Shown here piece by piece: positions 39,831-51,287 of a DNA stretch of 64,000 nucleotides. The position numbers and the translations under genes are program-made. The notes under the pieces are model-generated. The model had not been told where the DNA came from and made no database searches. It saw nothing but the letters and a program-made list of their open reading frames with translations. This DNA comes from Paraphaeosphaeria minitans (lineage: Eukaryota; Ascomycota; Dothideomycetes; Pleosporales; Didymosphaeriaceae): contig WJXW01000004.1 in NCBI GenBank assembly GCA_015832175.1, positions 1,798,001 through 1,862,000 of the forward strand. Direction: 5' to 3'. Position 1 is the first letter of the stretch, and each line of letters opens with the position of its first letter.

Positions 39831-42800
39831 TTACCAGCGACGCCCATCCCTCTCCCTCTCCACCCTCTCTGCATCCCTCTCCGCCTCCCCCTCCGTCTTC
39901 ACCCCACCCCTCCTTGGCGCCCCCGCCTTCTTCCTCAGCCCTTTAGTCAAAACACTGGCCAAATCCGTGCTCCCCGTATCCCCACTCTTCCTCCTCTTGC
40001 TGCTATGACTCGCCGGTCCCGTCGGCACACCGCTCCTGGTATCTCTGTCCCTATCCTCATCGTCATAGTCGTCGCGCGAGCGCTTAGACGACAGTGACGG
40101 CCGGGATGACGAGTGATGCGAGTGCGAGGACGAGATGCGGGAGTTCAGGGAGCGCGAGTCAGGGCGCTCGGTGCGGTCCGACGGCGCGTTGCGCTCAAGC
40201 ATGTCGCGTGCGCGAGCGTTCTTCTCGCGCTCCGCGGCGTAGTGGTCCTGCGGTGCTGTCTCCGTGGGCGTGGTCGGCACCGAGGAGCTCATGCTGCCTT
40301 TCCTGCTGTGTCGGCGGTCGCGGTCCCGGTCTGCTGCCGGGCCCTTGGGTGGCATGAATGCGCGGGGGCCGGTCGGCGGTTGGGGAGGAGCCATGGGCTT
40401 CGTCGTCTTCGGTCTGCTTGCGCCGCGGATGGCGAAATTATCTGCCGAAGGTCCGGTAGGCGCATTTACAGGCGGGGAGACTGCACGGGCCGAGGGTTCC
40501 TTCTCGTAGTCGCGATCCCGATCTCGGTCGCGGTCTTTGCGGCTCCGCCGAGAGGACTGGTATTTCTCCTCAACGTAGTCGCGGTCGTCCTCATCGGCTT
40601 CACGGTCACGTCGGCGGCGCTTCTCCTTGTCTTTATCACGAGATCGGTACTTCTCATCGTCGTATTCTCGCTCGTAGTCCCGCTCCTTCTTGTCCTTGCG
40701 ATCACGGTCTCGTGACCGTTCCCGATACTTGTCGCGGTCATTCCTCTCCTTCCGCCGTGAGCTCGACTCATCCTTGACGTGATCCTCCTCTTCTGCCGGA
40801 ATGAGTGAGCGCGAACGCGAACGATGACGACGCTTGTGCTCTCGGCTGCGATCTCGGTGCGATCGGGAAGAACGCGACTTGTCCTTGTCACGGCGGCTAC
40901 GGTACTTAGAGTCGGCAGAAGCACTCCGAGTCCTGTCACCTCGCGAGCCGCGTGAATCATGATTGTCACGATCGTCTCGCTGGTCGTAGTCGTCATGACG
41001 TGATGGACGGTGCTTGCGTTTCTCCTTGCGAAGCTCGTATTCATCGTCGTGCCCTGCCTGCGGTGTTCGAGAGCCTATACGATCTTCTCGCCGACCGTCA
41101 CGTGGCGAGCGCGATCGATCACGGAGATCGTCTTCAGCAGCAGCTTTAGCTTGCGACCCTCCACGCGAACGTGACAATGACCTGTCTTTGACGCGAAGGC
41201 TTTCGTCTCGGACAGGAGATCGACTATTCTTGTTAGCACTTCAAGGTAGAGTCTGCGCGTGTATTCACACTTACGATCGAGCGCGTCGGGGAGGGCTGCG
41301 ACTTCCAGTCGGAGCCTCGGCGGCAGGAGTAGCAGATGGAGCTGGATTGAATCGAGCATTGTTTGCTCGGCTTGAGAACCCAGTATTAGGGCGGCCCTCG
41401 CGCATAGCTCGGGGACCCGTAGGAGCGCCTGCCACACCAACTCCGCGCGGTTCACCTGTAAGGACGGTTGCCGCACCATACGCATTGTTGAATCCACCAC
41501 GAGGACCAAAGCTGTTGTCGTACCCCATGTTGCCCATGTGATGATTGTACGCGCCGTTCATTTGATTCGAGTTGTACGAATTCATCATTTGAGGATACTG
41601 CATGTTGCCACCCATCATACTCGGGTCGAAGCCTCGGTCATCCATCTCCACAGACTCAACAGTCTGAATCTGATTGAGTCCGGAAGACTGTTCTGTCTCG
41701 GGTCCTGCTGCGTTGGTGTCTGTCACATCTTGCGCTTCCCCGGTGGTACCTTCAGCTGTGACTTGATCTGCGGTGCTGTCTCCTTCAGCAGCAGCGGTTT
41801 CTGCCTTACCTTCTTGACCGGGCTCGGCAGACGCAGAAACATGCGCGTCTTTGCCTTCGGTGGCTGGGTCAGCAGTTCCAGCACGGGAGCCCCCATCAGA
41901 CTGTTCGAGCACAGGCTTGTCAGCTGTGACGCTCCTTGGGGACTTTGTAAGAGGAGGGTGAGATGCCTTCGGGGTCTTTGGCAAGCTCGAACGTGAAAAT
42001 CGACGTACTTTGTTCGGACCGGCTTGACTTCCTGGGCGGGTGTTGTGCTGCATGCCAGCACCTGGACCATGTCCACCTCCGAAATTCCCATTCCGGTTCT
42101 GTTGTTGGGGGAAGTTCCCCATGCCATTGCCTTGGAAACGATTCATGTTATTCTTGGGGTATTGGTTCATCATCTCAGAGTAGGCTCCAGATTGATTGTA
42201 TCCAGCGCCGTGGTTGTAGCCACTGAACCCATAGCCGCCGCCTCCGCCCATGCCATTCCATCCGTTCCCAAAATTGCCACCGTAGTTCATGGACATATCA
42301 TTCATCCCCATGCCCATGTTTCCACCGAAGCCGAACATGCCGTTCATGCCGTTCATGCCGTTCATGTTGTTCATGTTGTTCATGTTGTTCATGTTGTTCA
42401 TGCCATAGCCTGACCGGCGATTAAAATGTGCACGATTTCTTGAAGGAGTGGGGGTCATACCCATGTTGTTCCATCCGGGGTTCATCATGTTGGGCATATT
42501 CATCCCCATGCCAAAGTTTCCTTGGCCACTGAAACCATAGCCCATCTGATTAGGCATCCCATTCGGAAACATCTGGCCATTGGGTCCAGTCACGTTTTGA
42601 GGATTGTCCTGGTCTTGTCCAGGCTCGTCGCTCTTGTTCTTGTCTTCTGCGTCTTTCGCATCCTGGTCCCCTTCTTGCTGTGTCTCGTCCGCAGCGGGCG
42701 CAAATCCCTATCGGGGTTAGCTTTGAGTAATCTGGTATTCTTCAAGCTCCGCTTTTGGGTAAGATGCTTCTTACTTCTTCATGCTGCAGTGCTGCCGAAG

Positions 42801-43408
42801 CAGCTTCGCCTTCGGCAGCCTGTTCAGCTGCGCTCGGGTCTGCGGTACCATCTTCTGTCCGGATCGCTTCCTCGATGCTTTCTACCGGCTTGTCTGCAAC
42901 ATCCACTGAAGCTTGCGCCTCAGTCGGTGCGGGCGTAGAATCGACCGCAGGTGTGGCCGCAGCCTCGGACGCTACCTTGGCCTCTGCTGCTTTCGTCTCT
43001 TCCTTCTTCTTTTGTTTCTGCAACCACACACGCATCGTATTTCGAAGCGCTTTGTTCGGGGGACACGAGTCCGCTTCTACCGGAGAATGATCGCATGACG
43101 GGCATGTCGTGGGGAAATGGAGCTTCGAGTGGCCTGCCGTGGAGTTAGCGGCGATAACGTGTCGCGGGAGAGGTGGTCAGTACATGTTGTGCAGATGACC
43201 TTGTTACAGCACAAAAGCTTGTACGAATCAAAAGCGAGTTGGTCGCAGAGAGCGCAGAAGAAGCCCTTGGGGAATGCACCTCGGTCGAGCGTCCTGCGAG
43301 TTGTCAGCGCGCATAAGATTATTGCGGGATAGAAGGAGCTTACAGAGCGAACTCTTTCTGCTCGTCAGCGAGCGGCGCCAGCTTGGGGTCGGCAGCCGGG
43401 GTCGCCAT
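39831..43408 (-). CDS. RING-finger protein with Met/Asn/Gly-rich centre and RS domain
   Basis: Probably an RNA-processing-linked E3-type protein, but its function is not established. Five exons (43344-43408, 43184-43293, 42775-43133, 41275-42707, 39831-41223) give 1,119 aa with introns of 50, 50, 67 and 51 bp. The N-terminal RING reads FFCALCDQLAFDSYKLLCC, VICTTCHSKLHF and CPSCDHSPVEAD, followed by PNKALRNTMRVWLQKQKKK, the same order as in Mpe1/RBBP6-type RINGs. The DWNN domain and zinc knuckle of Mpe1 are absent. The centre is Gly/Met/Asn-rich, with MNN and MNG repeats near 42330-42405. The C-terminal 450 residues are an Arg/Ser/Asp/Glu-rich RS-like domain, as in splicing factors. The stop TAA overlaps a GTAAGT, so a further small exon is possible. 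Confidence 0.87.
42330..42405 (-). repeat. In-frame ATGAACAAC/ATGAACGGC codon repeat
   Basis: Nine-base units GTTGTTCAT and GCCGTTCAT on the plus strand encode Asn-Asn-Met-type and Gly-Met-Asn-type repeats inside the RING/RS protein. Copy number is probably variable among strains. The repeat stays in frame because the unit is nine bases. Confidence 0.9.
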
Positions 43409-43828
43409 CGCGAGGTTCTGGGTCGCAGAGCGAGCGCAAGGCTACCGCAACTACAGCTACACTCCCAGCAATCGCATCCGCCGGCCGAGATCAATCAGTC
43501 AGACAATGGGCGCGGCAACCGGTATCGGTCGTGGGATACGTATAAAAATTACGCGCAGTGTGGGGTCGGGGTTGGGTGTCGTTGATTGTGGGCGCTGGTA
43601 CTGCTGCAGTTGCTGTCGCAAGTGAGTTGCTTGGAAAAGTTACGTCGCCAAGGAAAGCGCGACCGCCGCACGTTCACGTGAGCCACTTGCTCCGCCAAAA
43701 CGCGCTATGCCCTTCAAGGCGTCAGCGCGTCATCTCCGGCCAGGTACACGGCGTGCCACCACCGCCCAGCAATTGGGCCCTGTGCCTCCTTCTTTGCCTG
43801 GGTTTGCTTTCTCATTGTCACTCCAATC
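43409..43828. promoter_or_regulatory. Divergent promoter between RING/RS gene and alpha/beta hydrolase
   Basis: 420 bp between two divergent starts. A CACGTGA-type sequence (TTCACGTGAG) at about 43673-43682 is an E-box. The region is otherwise unremarkable. Confidence 0.45.
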
Positions 43829-45155
43829 ATGATCTTGGGCCAGATTTCGTACCTGGACTGCATCGTGTTTCTGATTTTTCTTGTCCCCCAATTACTTATC
43901 CAAGTTGGGCTAATACGCACGGCAACATGGGTGCTCGGTGCCCTGCCGTCGCTAAGTGAGTCCCTGACATTCTCCCCATTATCGGATATTTATATTTACA
44001 GCTTTACAAGTTTTTGTTCTGCCCATGCAGTTCGTTCGAGAAAGATACTTCACACCATATGAGCACCGCAGCGCGTTCGTTCAGCATGCAACCCCTTTCC
44101 AAGATTTTGTCATTCGCTGCGTGAGATATGCATTTGCATTCATGCCGGCCTTCCTGGGGCGGGTGTTCTTTTCCAAACGTGTTTCTCTACCCTTTCTGAG
44201 ATTTCGAATGTTACGGCATGGCATTGTCACTTCGCCTTTGCGGTGGACCGAAATCAATAGGGTAAGAGCTGTCACTGTTATGAGACATGTTCCCGGCTGA
44301 TTGCGAAAGCCTAGCCTGAAGGGTATCTGGATCACCCACAACAAACAAGAGCAGCCAGACATCATTGTCTACTACTGCCACGGTCGGTCATATCAATTGT
44401 CTCTGAACTTATGCATAATGTGAAACTCACCCAAAGCAGGCGGAGGCTTTGCCATGGGCTCAGGCTTCTTCTATATGGAATTTCTCCTCGCCTGGGTCGC
44501 TCTTCTTAAAGAAGCGGGCTACCGGAACCCAGCACTCTTCGCTTTGGAGTACACCCTAGTCCCAGACGCAGTCTACCCTACTCAGCTGCAGGAAACCCTC
44601 GCAGGCTACGAATACGTTCTTTCAATCGCGCGGGACCACACACGAATCTGTGTTAGCGGCGACTCCGCCGGCGCCACCCTCATGCTCAGTTTCCTGCTCT
44701 ACATGACTGACCACCCCGAGCTACGCCACCAACGACCTGGTCTGGCTGTGATGATTTCGCCGTGGGTGACCATCATATCGAAGAACAACCGCAACACCCA
44801 GAGCGACTACTTGAACGCTACCAGTCTGGAGCTCTACGGCCGCCAGTACATTGGGCCTAAGGTGCCCTATGACGACCCGCTGGTGTCGCCGGGGAATTGT
44901 AAATTCATTAAGAAGTGGGCGGCAGCGAGCCCAGAAAAGGGATGGTTCTTTCTGTATGGTTCTGAAGAGGTTCTGGGGCCTGAGACTCGCGCACTTGTCG
45001 TGTTGCTCAAGAAGGCTGGCGCGAATGTTGACAGCTATGAACAACCGGGCGGTGTACATGCTTGGCCTGTGGCGTCGCTGTATCTGGGCGAGACGAGAGA
45101 TGCGCGACTACATGGCTTGAGAGACATTGTTCAGACAATTCGAAGTCGAATATAG
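43829..45155 (+). CDS. Alpha/beta hydrolase, HSL/steryl-acetyl-hydrolase type, membrane-anchored
   Basis: A predicted esterase or lipase. Four exons (43829-43955, 44002-44261, 44310-44382, 44440-45155) give 391 aa with introns of 46, 48 and 57 bp. The first exon encodes a hydrophobic N-terminal segment (LDCIVFLIFLVPQLLIQVG), a likely signal anchor. The oxyanion-hole motif is rebuilt across the third intron as YYCHGGGFAMGSG (HGGG type). The nucleophile elbow is VSGDSAGATLML. The catalytic His lies in GGVHAWPVA near the C-terminus, and the acid is likely in WFFLYGSEEVLGPE. Membrane anchoring and the HGGG motif recall yeast Say1, which deacetylates sterols at the ER, but the substrate here is unknown. 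Confidence 0.88.
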
Positions 45156-47444
45156 TAGACGTAGAATAGATCATACTTTGAGGCCACCCTGCCTCCGACA
45201 CCTCAAGATTAAAATGAGTCAAAGCAGCTGTTGGCGATATTAAGACTCTGGGCGAAATTAACACCAAGGAAGGTTGTGACTCGCGTTCACCTAAGTCTTC
45301 AGTCACAATTCATGTTGCACCATATTCCACTCATGGACAAGCACACCGATTCCCAAAATAAATCACAGTACCTCCACCATACACTTCCCCTCCCCGAAAT
45401 CTCCGCAGACCAAACGCAAACACCCTCTCAAGATAGTCACCACTTCACCATCCACTAATCCACTATCAACACCCCTGTGCCCTCGCCGTCAACCACTCTC
45501 AAACAGCGCTAAGCCCCCTTCGTCAACTACTACTCTTTGTCCGGTAAGCGCTAAACTCCATCGAGGGGGGTACACATCCCCTCTAAATCATCACCATTGG
45601 CCCCACGCACCGCACAGCACGCTCTTGCTTGCAGAAATCCGGGCGAGGAAATCGATGAGGTGTCTTGGGCGACGTATAAGTAGGACGGGGGGGCCGGTGC
45701 TAGGTGGCAGACGCTACGGTGCATCTTTCGCTGTCGAAGTTGCCAAGATCTCACACATGATTTGTACCTACCCACTATAGGACTTTAGATTACCATAGGG
45801 GATAAGACTATGTCAGAGAATGGGTGTCAAGCCGGTCAGTGTGTTAGCGGACATCGGTGTTCGTCGGATCCTAGGTGAGTTTGGCCAATGTTTGGGTATC
45901 CAGCATTTGTTAATGGCGCCAGTTGCGCGGGTGCAGGCGTTGCAACCCCAGCGTCAAATCGGTCGGACACGTCGCAAATTCGCCTGACTGCGTCGGTACT
46001 CCAGGCGAGAAATGCGGAAAACCAGGCGTTGGTGGAGTACTGGGATGAACAGAACCTGGAGAGAATTGCAAGGCTTCTGAAGGCTGGAGGGAGTTGGGAT
46101 TTGAGCTGAGGGCTGCCGGTATTTCTTGGGAGATGAGGTAGGTAGCCAATACGGTACCTAGCATGATTCTTGAGGCGAAAGCTCGATTGGAACTTCCACG
46201 TGGGATACCTAAGGAAACAACATGAAACCCGATCTAGCCTCATCAATAAGTAGTCGTCAAGAGTTTATGTTGTCTACGTGTCCCACAGGCTAAGAAAAGT
46301 TGAGACAAGTCAAAATGTGTCGACGATGAGGAACCGCCCAATTCATAACCTTCTCTATCGTGGTTGCTCGCTGCGGTATCTAGTCCCACCACTCCATTTG
46401 CGACCATACGCTCCGACTTGCATCAACACCAGTTAGAACACATCCACGGGTCGATTTTATCTAGGTGTCTTGGGCGAACTGAGTCACTTCTAACTAATAT
46501 AGCAAGAGCATTTTGTAGTCTCAGGGCCCGCAGGTCCACGATTTGGCGACAGGCCTTCTAGTAGAGCCTGGAAGCAGGACAGTCATGTGATATATGTCTG
46601 GGGCCCAAGGCATCAGAGGGCCTTTGACCAGAGCTTCGACAAACAGAGCCCACGAACAGAATATTTCATCGAAAACCAAATTTGTATAAGGGCCGTGGAA
46701 GATGTTCCGTGAGTGCATACCTAGATACATAAGGACCACATCGTCGGCTTATCGTCATGTAGACGGTTTGAATACGTAACCCGTAGCGTTGCTGATTAGA
46801 AGTGCGTTAGCAATACGTATTATCTATTCTAGAGAAACTCAGGAAACTACCCACCCATTCAGCGCCTACATGCATTCTAAGGTTTCTTGCATGGGTACCT
46901 GTGGTAATGTGTCATGCCCAGGTGATCAGCCGTCCTGGAAAATAACTCTTAGGCCAGCTATCTTAAGGTAAGGCAGGTCATCAGATTTTACTACTGGATA
47001 GGCTGGGTAGTTCATGATCACGTTGCTCGTCCAAGTTTTCGGCATGAAAGCGCGCTCTGCGTGTCCCATCTACCACTAGTGCTTTGGGGGCGATCTTGGA
47101 CTCTATTCCGATTCAAAATTATGGTCGATCAGAAGACAAATAATGATATGTCTCATTCAAATGCGAGACACGTCGCCCAAAAACAAGTTCATGACGATTA
47201 TTAAGTCCTCTCATTCACTGCAAATGTCTTGGCGCTCGATAGCGGAAACTGCTCTGACCACCGCCCCACTTTGCGCAGGCAACACGGACACCAACTGTAC
47301 CTAAGCTACCTCTTTTCGACCCCCAGCCAGCCCGATCTTCCGCGCGCACTGCACTGCACAAAGATCCCGACCTACCGTGCAGCTCGACCTTACTCCTTCG
47401 CAGAGCAGGCCGATACGACGGCACCTTTCTGAGGATAATCAATC
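45156..47444. other. 2.3-kb intergenic region
   Basis: No gene was supported. A 74-codon frame at 45888-46109 (+) ends in the protein-like stretch NAENQALVEYWDEQNLERIA, but it lacks a convincing context. CTACCTAC and GGTAGGTA motifs recur near 45765 and 46136. The stretch from 46300 to 47200 is AT-rich and blank to me. Confidence 0.5.
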
Positions 47445-48950
47445 ATGGCGCCCAGGAAGAGAAAGTCGAATGTCGCATCGGACGTGAGCGAGGCGGATAG
47501 GACCTGCGAGTACTGCGGCCTCATATACAACAATAAAAGCGGCTTTTCGGCATGTGTTCTTACGTCCCGCACACCACCTATCTCTAACTAGCCACAGACC
47601 CACTGCGTATACTCGGAATGCGCGGTCCAAAACCGTGGCGCCTCCATGTGGCAGTGCTTCCGGTGCAGCATGCGCTCTGCCCATCGAAAGACAATTGTGG
47701 TAAGCAAATCCTTGCCGCGACGTGCGAAGCTTCGCTAATCGCTTGCGTAGAAGCATATGAAGGAGAAATGCTGGGAGACTTGCGAACAGTGTACCGGAGC
47801 AGAGCTCGAGAAGTGCGATGCGGCGAAACAAGAGGGCGACTGCGACAATTGCCGCCGCAGCGGAGTGGCTTGCACGAAGTTGCCGAAGGGTAAGGTCACG
47901 GACGGTGACCCGATCGAGATTATTCCAGCTGCGAGTAGCCAGGATGAAGGGTCGGAGAGCACACCGCCAGACGCTTCATATACACCAGATGTTTCGCAAG
48001 TAGCCTCGAGGCGGGACCCACAACAGCTTCTGGCCGCGGAAGTGAGCGCAGTTAGCGATAACAACGAGGAAAGCTACACGGAAATCCAGGAAGATGAGAT
48101 CATCGGCAGCAAACTAGATGAGACTATCCACAAAGACGAGAAGGAGACAGAGGGAAGCCAGGATGAGTCTGGTCAAGATATATCGGTCCAAAATACTTTC
48201 CCGAACCACACAGATAAGGAACAGCCAGATATAACGACGGAAAGCCCAAAATTGATCGAGTCTAGCCGAGAAGCTCACTCCCATGATACTAACACACACT
48301 CTGAGCAACATCAAACTCCGCAAATCCGCCTCACCCCTCCGGATCCGTCACAAGCCCCGTCCTCGGCCATGACCTCGATAATCGCCCAGCCCCAAATACA
48401 AAATCCCACTCAAGATGGTCAGCTTCTTTCTTCAAGCCCTGTACATCCATTAGAAGCCCCATGCTGACCATGCATAGACACAACACCACGCGGTGTGTCC
48501 AACAGTCTCTCCCCAGTCGACCGTGACTTCCTCTCCGGATCCGGCACCGAGCAGAACAACCGTAGCGAATACGTACAATCACAGCCCTCAACCGATAAAG
48601 GACGCCCTGCTTGCGACCCCGATCCTCCTACGTCCCCAGCCGCTCCTATCGGGGTGATTACTGCTTCACCGCCAACCCAAGTTCCTTCTCTCATCTCACA
48701 CTCACCAGAACATCCCGCACAGCAGCAACCAACGCCGTCACTGCAGCAACAGCAGCAATTTCAAGCCACTGTCACTCCAACACCTGTGTCCGTCTCTCCG
48801 CCCTGGTGGACTTCCATTCCTGAGATCTCATCCGCGCTTGCGGCGCAGCGCCGGCGTCCCGCACCGAGCGGGCTGAGCAATGACTTCACCGCATTTTATG
48901 CGTCTGTGCTTGAGGAGACGGATCACTTGAAGAAGAGAAATAATTTGTGA
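47445..48950 (+). CDS. Cysteine-rich probable zinc-binding protein with Zn2Cys6-like cluster
   Basis: I do not recognise the family. Four exons (47445-47555, 47598-47699, 47751-48417, 48478-48950) give 450 aa. The first 50 residues carry CEYCGLIYNN, SACTHCVYSECAVQ and WQCFRCSMRS. Next comes a second cluster with spacing C-x2-C-x7-C-x8-C-x2-C-x6-C (CEQCTGAELEKC, DCDNCRRSGVAC), close to a fungal Zn2Cys6 domain (x6 between the second and third Cys). The loop between Cys2 and Cys3 is acidic rather than basic, so DNA binding of the usual sort is doubtful. The remaining 330 residues are Ser/Thr/Pro/Glu-rich with a CAG-type Gln run (TPSLQQQQQF). The first intron is only 42 bp with the weak donor GTTCTT, chosen to keep phase; the second and third are well supported. 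Confidence 0.7.
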
Positions 48951-49536
48951 CCAATGGAGATGGGATAAGGTGATACTCGTAACATGGCAAGCGGGAGGGT
49001 TGCTTTCCATTGCACAGCACGATGGTTTGATATGATCAGGGGAAAAGATTGATGTTACCTGAAAAGCGGAATAGACTGGCAGTGAATTGCTCAGTGCTTT
49101 AAATGACTTAACTGCTTCTCAATCTCAAAATGACAAGCGCGAGCGAATTGAGCGTCAATATGGCGTGCTACTTGTCGTTCTGGACGAGATAATTTTCGTG
49201 GCGCTGTAGTCGCTCTGATTGGGCGATTGGTGTATATAGTGCGTCCTTGAGCTCATTTACGGTATGTAGCAGGAAAAGACGTGCGGTAAAAATTTTCGAC
49301 TTTGCTCACGACTAAACAAGACGGGTGGTTCCGAGCAGCGGAGCGATTCGCGCCGATAAATAAGCATGTGATCATATCTCGACACAAGTCACAACGCCAT
49401 GTCCACCCAACTTTCAGAACATAGAGTCTCGAAGTATCACCTCCTATGTTACGTAGAGGCCGTCAATTCACTCACTTTCGTATGCCTCTAGATCCAATTT
49501 TCGACAGAGGAACTCCTACCCACCACGCCCTCATCC
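48951..49536. other. Convergent intergenic region
   Basis: 586 bp between the cysteine-rich protein and the SDR pseudogene. No gene or repeat was recognised. Confidence 0.5.
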
Positions 49537-50400
49537 CTACTCCTCATGATCCGTCTTCCCAGTAACACCCTCCCACTCATCCAACAGCGTCACCGTCTTC
49601 TCAATCTTCTCCCTAATAGCCGGTCCACTAATTACTTCCCAGAGCGACCCTGATCGGCACATTCTTCCCCTCCGCGACCCCCGTCATCGTCAGCACATCC
49701 ACCAACACCTTACACCCCTTCGCCACATCCCCAATCTGCTTACCATCATACCCTTTCAGCCCCCTCCTCGTATTCCCCGCCGCACTCTCCTCATACGCCG
49801 CAATCGTCTTCTCGGAATTAATCACCGCGCCTTTGTTTAAGAAACCCGTGCGAACTAGCCTGGTTCGGCCACGGTAACCGCGATTCCGAAGGGGGAGAGC
49901 TCCTCGCGCATCGCCTCGCTGAGTCCGCTCACAGCCCACTTCGTCGAGTAATACAGTGCCGCCCCCGCTCCACCCGTCCAACTCGCAATCGACCCAAAGT
50001 TGCAGATGGTCCTGTGTCCCGCGCCCGCCCGCAAATACGGCAGGAATGCCTTGTTCACATTCAGCGTGCCAAACACGTTCGTGTTGAACGTGTCGTAGTC
50101 CTCCTGCGGAGAGGTCTCTTCCACCGCGCCGATGAGCACGTACCCCGCTGCGTTGACGAGGTGCGAGATGTAGCCGTATTTTGCTACTGCGTCCTTTGCG
50201 ATGGCTTGGATGGCGGGGAGAGGCGCTGTCACGTCGAGGACGACGGTGTGGGCGCCTGCATCGGCGAGAGGTGCGAGTTTGGACAGAGTGCGACCGGAGG
50301 CAATGACATGGTGGCCGCGGCGTAGTGCCTCGAGGGCGATGTAGTGACCGAAGCCGGAGGAGGCGGCGGTGATGAACCAGACGAGCGTTTGTGTCGCCAT
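49537..50400 (-). pseudogene. Broken short-chain dehydrogenase/reductase (SDR)
   Basis: The first 181 codons (49855-50400) are an intact SDR N-terminal domain, with VWFITAASSGFGHYIALEAL (the TGxxxGxG cofactor site is altered to TAASSGFG), VNAAGYVLIGAVEE, and the catalytic ICNFGSIASWTGG and YYSTKWAVSG (Ser, Tyr, Lys). After VTVAEPG the frame hits TAG at 49855. The SDR sequence then resumes in another frame (RTGFLNKGAVINSEKTIAAY) to a TAG at 49628. It resumes a second time in a third frame (WEVISGPAIREKIEKTVTLL) to the normal end at 49537. No splice sites fit either break, so two small deletions are the simplest reading. A sequencing error at both places is the alternative. The substrate is unknown. 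Confidence 0.8.
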
Positions 50401-51287
50401 CTTGACTCTTTTTTTATGCTGCTGCTGTTATGATGCGCTTATCGTATCGCTGGCCTGGCACTGAACTGCGCTTTCTTGGGTGAGTTGTGTAGGTTATGGA
50501 GGCAGATGGGAACCATTCCTTAACGGCGCAGCCCTCTATTTATGCCATCCTTCCCTCCATCCTGCCTACCTTCTACATCTAGTGTCTCACCCTGCTCACC
50601 TCATCATACCACCTAATAAGTCCGCCGTAGACGCCCGCAGTGCCCAGTACCTAGGTGTTGAGGTGAGGTCGGAATAGACTCGACCCTACGAACCCCTGCC
50701 CTCGCGTGCTCGGTTCGCTCTACACAAGTGTTGCCATTGGCTGTAACACACTGAGTAAGCACCCGAACCTTTACAATTGTACGTTACGATGTAAGCCGAA
50801 AAATGTCCGGATATCGGGTGCGCAATCGCGAAGATGGGTGGGTCGTCGCCCGATGATTTTCGCTCGTACTTCGACAGAGAATGTCCGATAGTCTTCGCTC
50901 AGACTCCGACAGCGAACGACGAGTTGCAAAATTGCCGGGTGGAGGAAGTGCTGCTATCGCCGATACCTGCGGCACTGCATGCATTCGTGCACGGTGCCGA
51001 CCAAATTATTCGGTCGACGATGACGGATGCAATCCTCTCTCATTCAGTGTACCACCAGGAGGCAAACATCCCGCACGGTGATAGTAATGAAACGCAGTAG
51101 ATCCTCCGCGAGCGACACTGGCACAGCATCATTGAACACATTATGAGAACAGCATTAGGTTACATTTAAATGTTTACGACAGCTAGCCAAAGGCTTCTGG
51201 TGGTATCATACCCGTCAAGCAATAAATGACGCTGAATCAAACCTGTACGCCAAACCCCATCCCATGCAGCATCTGTCTTGACACCGT
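50401..51287. other. Intergenic region
   Basis: 887 bp between the SDR pseudogene start and the phosphatase stop. An open frame at 50834-51100 (+) has no recognisable similarity and is probably chance. Nothing else was seen. Confidence 0.5.

Noticed and set aside
45888..46109. Short plus-strand frame ending in a protein-like helix
   Set aside because: A possible upstream exon ending before GTGAGT at 45875 joins in the wrong phase, and no family is recognised.
50834..51100. 88-codon plus-strand frame in the intergenic region
   Set aside because: No motif, no homology recognised, and no promoter or splice context.
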